In this document: in pieces, positions 20,688 to 23,298 of the stretch | Position numbering within the stretch: position 1 is the stretch's first letter | Layout of the letters: each line of letters begins with the position of its first letter | NCBI GenBank assembly: GCA_905250885.1 | Contig: CAJNOQ010002642.1 | Coordinates: 1 to 23,298 of the forward strand | Direction of reading: 5' to 3' | DNA from: Didymodactylos carnosus | Taxonomy: Eukaryota > Rotifera > Eurotatoria > Philodinida > Philodinidae | DNA length: 23,298 bases | Made by a program: the position numbers and the translations under genes | Notes under the pieces: model-generated | The model's database searches: none | Seen by the model: only the letters and a program-made list of their open reading frames with translations | What the model was told of the DNA's origin: nothing

Positions 20688-21988
20688 ATGTTTGACTCGA
20701 TCGGTTCTCTCTGTGCAGCTCGAATCTATCAACAAGAACGCAGGTTCTCTCGGATCTCGTCAAACGATTATCAATTCGCTGAAATTCTAGAATATCCGAA
20801 CACGAACCGTTGTTCGGTGGAAATCATCAAGTGCTGCACAAGATGGTCATCGAATTGCTTCAAATGTTTGCTCGCACGTGCGTCAGTCGACCGCCGAATA
20901 AACTAGTCTTCTATCGAGACGGTGTCGGTTCCAAAAGGTGTTTGACAACGAATTGAACATGGTCAAGACTGCCTGTCGCGGTAAATATCTCAAATCCGAG
21001 ATGTGTCAGTAGAGAATCGCTATTTATCTTTTGTTAAACCAATCTACGGCCACAGCCCAGATTGACGTTTGTCGTTGTTAGAAGCGACATGTACGCGCTT
21101 GTTTGTCTACGATGGTAAAACGACCGCCAATGTCGAAGCGGGTACTGTCATCGATCAAGACATCACCCATTCGTCGCAATTCGATTTCTACTTGTGTTCA
21201 CAGGCTCCTCTGTAAGTTTCTGTCTGTCTCCTGTGATTAGATTAACCCGATCTCGATTCCCTAGGATCGGCATCCCGAAACCTTCTTGTTCGGATTCGCC
21301 TTCCGAATGGGTAATAACAAAGAGATAATGTTTCGGAGCCTGTTAAACGTTTATCGCAAAAATAGGAATAGAAAAACATATTTCCTGAAGTCTTTTAATT
21401 TCCACTGTCATTAAAACTACCATCACTTTGATTACGCTTCTCCTTCTTGGCTGTGAAAGAAGCAGACTACGTGTAGAGATTTACTAATGCAGAAATAAAA
21501 GGGGGGACTTCACTATAAAAAATTGTCGGGCCGAGCGGGTTTTAGTTTGGCAAAATCGGGATTGGGATCCCGAAAAAATTTGTGCGGATTCGGATTCGAG
21601 ACGGGTTTTAAGTCTGCGGGACGAGAAAAGGTTCGGGATCAAAAATATCAGACCCGCAGGACTCTATCTGTGATATGCGAGAGTGGAAGTTCGTTCGTCG
21701 CAGGATGAGCATATCACGTTCTTTACGCTCAATCATCGCTTTAGCAGCGATGAAATATAACAACTCACCTATTGGGTAAGTATGCCCAGCATCTCAAGTT
21801 TCACAACAAACTCGATCTTTTAGCTGAGTCACACTAATGCTTGCTGCTCGAAGTCTGTCTCAATCGCGGCACTAGTGCACTATGCGCATCTGGCCGCCTA
21901 TGCAGCGCGTTCACTCGACTTTCATGATGATCGAGACGCAAACAGTTACACTGTTAAAATTTGTGTTATTCAGAAGATAAAAAAATAA
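20688..21988 (+). pseudogene. 3' half of an Argonaute gene (PIWI domain), degraded
   Basis: Only the PIWI domain, the RNase H-like slicer part of Argonaute, is visible. The segments in order are HQVLHKMVIELLQM then KLVFYRDGVGS (Asp codon 20918-20920), [65 protein letters not shown]-stop-QLTYW, and LSHTNACCSKSVSI then VHYAHLAAYAARSLDF (His codon 21887-21889). Intron-like gaps with good sites remain at 21212-21264 and 21776-21823, so it is not a processed copy. Frameshifts fall near 20800, 20933, 21045 and 21098, TAA at 21758-21760 replaces a likely Gln codon, and ~400 bp of foreign sequence splits the region at ~21300-21708. The PAZ and MID domains are absent upstream. The coding parts are clearly more GC-rich than their surroundings. 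It was once a typical slicer-type Argonaute, judging by the retained Asp and His. Confidence 0.88.
21300..21708. mobile_element. Inserted segment inside the Argonaute relic
   Basis: This stretch interrupts the PIWI domain between the ...QAPLIG segment and the ...HRFSSDE segment. Its second half (21520-21660) is rich in CGGG/CCCG words such as GTCGGGCCGAGCGGG and GATCCCGAA. These resemble the GC-rich subterminal regions of hAT elements, though different from the CCGG motif at 15714. Terminal repeats and a target duplication were not found, so the type is a guess. Confidence 0.4.
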
Positions 21989-21995
21989 TCTTCAT

Positions 21996-22108
21996 TTGTC
22001 CCAAATAGAGATCACACATGTGTTTTCTGAAAAATTGCAAATAAAATTCTCCCAAAACTGAAGAACAAAAATTTTGTTCCTCAGTTTTTTTACCTCTATT
22101 TGGGACAA
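21996..22108. repeat. Short foldback after the Argonaute relic
   Basis: TTGTCCCAAATAGAG (21996-22010) is the exact complement of 22094-22108. An inner stem pairs AAAACTGAAGAACAAAA (22054-22070) with ATTTTGTTCCTCAGTTTTT (22071-22089), with one mismatch. It begins 7 bp after the relic's last stop codon. Confidence 0.65.
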
Positions 22109-23298
22109 TTGTTCACTACAGAACACGTTTTTGTTCTTCAACAGCAGCGCTACTTTTAGTAGATTAATTTTGAAAGATGAAACTGCACCTTTTGTCGTGA
22201 ATTGTAGTGTCTATTACTACCCTTTGATCCATTAGGTATGTGACTCGGGCGTATGTGTGTACATCTTATGCAATGCGCACGGCTGAGCCTTAGAGAATTG
22301 GAACAAGAAAGACTAGTTGAACTGGTTAGCAGTCAGCACCAATTGAATTATTTGATCCGAATGGTATTTTTGCCGGTTTCCATCGAATGAACTGTTTAAA
22401 AAATTAATATTTTTGATAAAAAGAAAATTAAAAAAGTCAAAAAAAGTCAGCTTAGATGGAAGGGGCCCTCGCTCTAACCGGGAAAAACGCAACTATTAAA
22501 ATATGCGGTATCTTAATTCCAGTTGCCACTAAGAACTCCTTTTCTAACAGAAAGAAAGTGATTTTTTGCTGATTGAGAAGAGGCTGGATGGTTTTAATTG
22601 GTTAAAATTTCTTTTTCAACGACCCATTGCCGATCATTCCGGTCCAAAAATTCTCACTCTGAAGCCCTCTTACGTGGAGAAGTCATAAAAAACAAGTGAA
22701 AACCTACATTAGTGAAGAAATACGTTTAAACAGATAAATGCTCTAAAAATAAAGTTTCGATATTATCCAAAATGTAAAGAAAACGATTGTCTAATCTCGA
22801 AGTTACAAAAAATAGTTTAACTACTTTTAGAAATCGACTTTTGCTTAGCGATTAAAAGCACTTGTAACGAACTGATTTTATTCTCTAGAAATTTTTTATT
22901 CGAAATCTGCATCACTTAAGTGAGAAACGCTTCACTGTACTCAAATTAGATTCCATCCTATCCAGGAGAAAGCTAATAGTTGATCAACTTTCTAAATCTA
23001 TACAGTCTACCACTAAAAGTAAAAATCTCAACAAAATCACCTGGACAAAGAAAATCTTACAGTGACGGCTGTAAAAGCTACACATCTTAAAAAGTTCACA
23101 AAATTTCAAAGCTAAAAAGATAAATAACATTTGAGTTTTTCGGTATATTCTCCAAAGAACAGACGTACAAAGGTTTTTAACAATGTAGTGATCAATTCGT
23201 TTGTTTTTCAACGAATTCATTTTGATTTGTCTTCTCATTATCTATTAATGGACTAACTACTGTGAAAATCTCTTATTCGAAGATATCCAAACAATAGT
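22109..23298. other. AT-rich right end, no supported gene
   Basis: A 40-codon plus-strand frame at 22268-22390 reads RELEQERLVELVSSQHQLNY in its middle and is more GC-rich than its flanks. It could be an exon fragment but has no recognised match. The 84-residue minus frame at 22984-23238 looks like chance. Confidence 0.4.

Noticed and set aside
20590..20700. Possible tRNA or spliced-leader RNA gene
   Set aside because: No B-box-like word within a foldable cloverleaf and no recognisable spliced-leader sequence was found here or elsewhere in the window.

Overview
The window looks like AT-rich animal nuclear DNA, most likely from a bdelloid rotifer. The clues are short spliceosomal introns (48-66 bp), a decayed LINE, many small DNA transposons, an Argonaute relic, a metazoan-type CYTH gene, and an alpha/beta hydrolase family best known from fungi and plants. 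The organism is inferred, not shown. No prokaryotic operon, tRNA, rRNA or CRISPR array was seen.

Layout: a perfect 44-bp palindrome sits at the left edge (1-44). A frameshifted LINE reverse transcriptase follows (783-2713). Next is a cluster of foldback repeats (3305-3823) and then a two-exon alpha/beta hydrolase of the DUF1749/UPF0613 type (4573-5443). The stretch 6.3-8.2 kb is a nested transposon: a TA-flanked 1-kb foldback inserted into one arm of an older foldback. Another foldback (11034-11758) lies just upstream of an intact single-exon EamA/SLC35G-like transporter (11951-13108). The span 13.6-18.9 kb carries further miniature elements, including a TA-flanked foldback at 13629-14120, a textbook hAT MITE with perfect 8-bp target duplications at 15706-15979, a TA-flanked foldback at 17176-17592, and a near-perfect hairpin element at 18530-18863.

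A three-exon CYTH-domain triphosphatase gene lies on the minus strand (18905-20388). Facing away from it is the 3' half of an Argonaute gene (20688-21988), now a pseudogene with frameshifts, a stop and an inserted segment. The last 1.2 kb is AT-rich and without a recognisable gene.

Only three genes look intact (hydrolase, transporter, CYTH protein). They have unrelated housekeeping-type roles and show no sign of acting as a system. The notable feature is the density of long inverted repeats. If transcribed, these would fold into long double-stranded RNA, and they lie beside a dead member of the Argonaute family that would use such RNA. That functional link is speculation; the repeat structures themselves can be read directly from the sequence.
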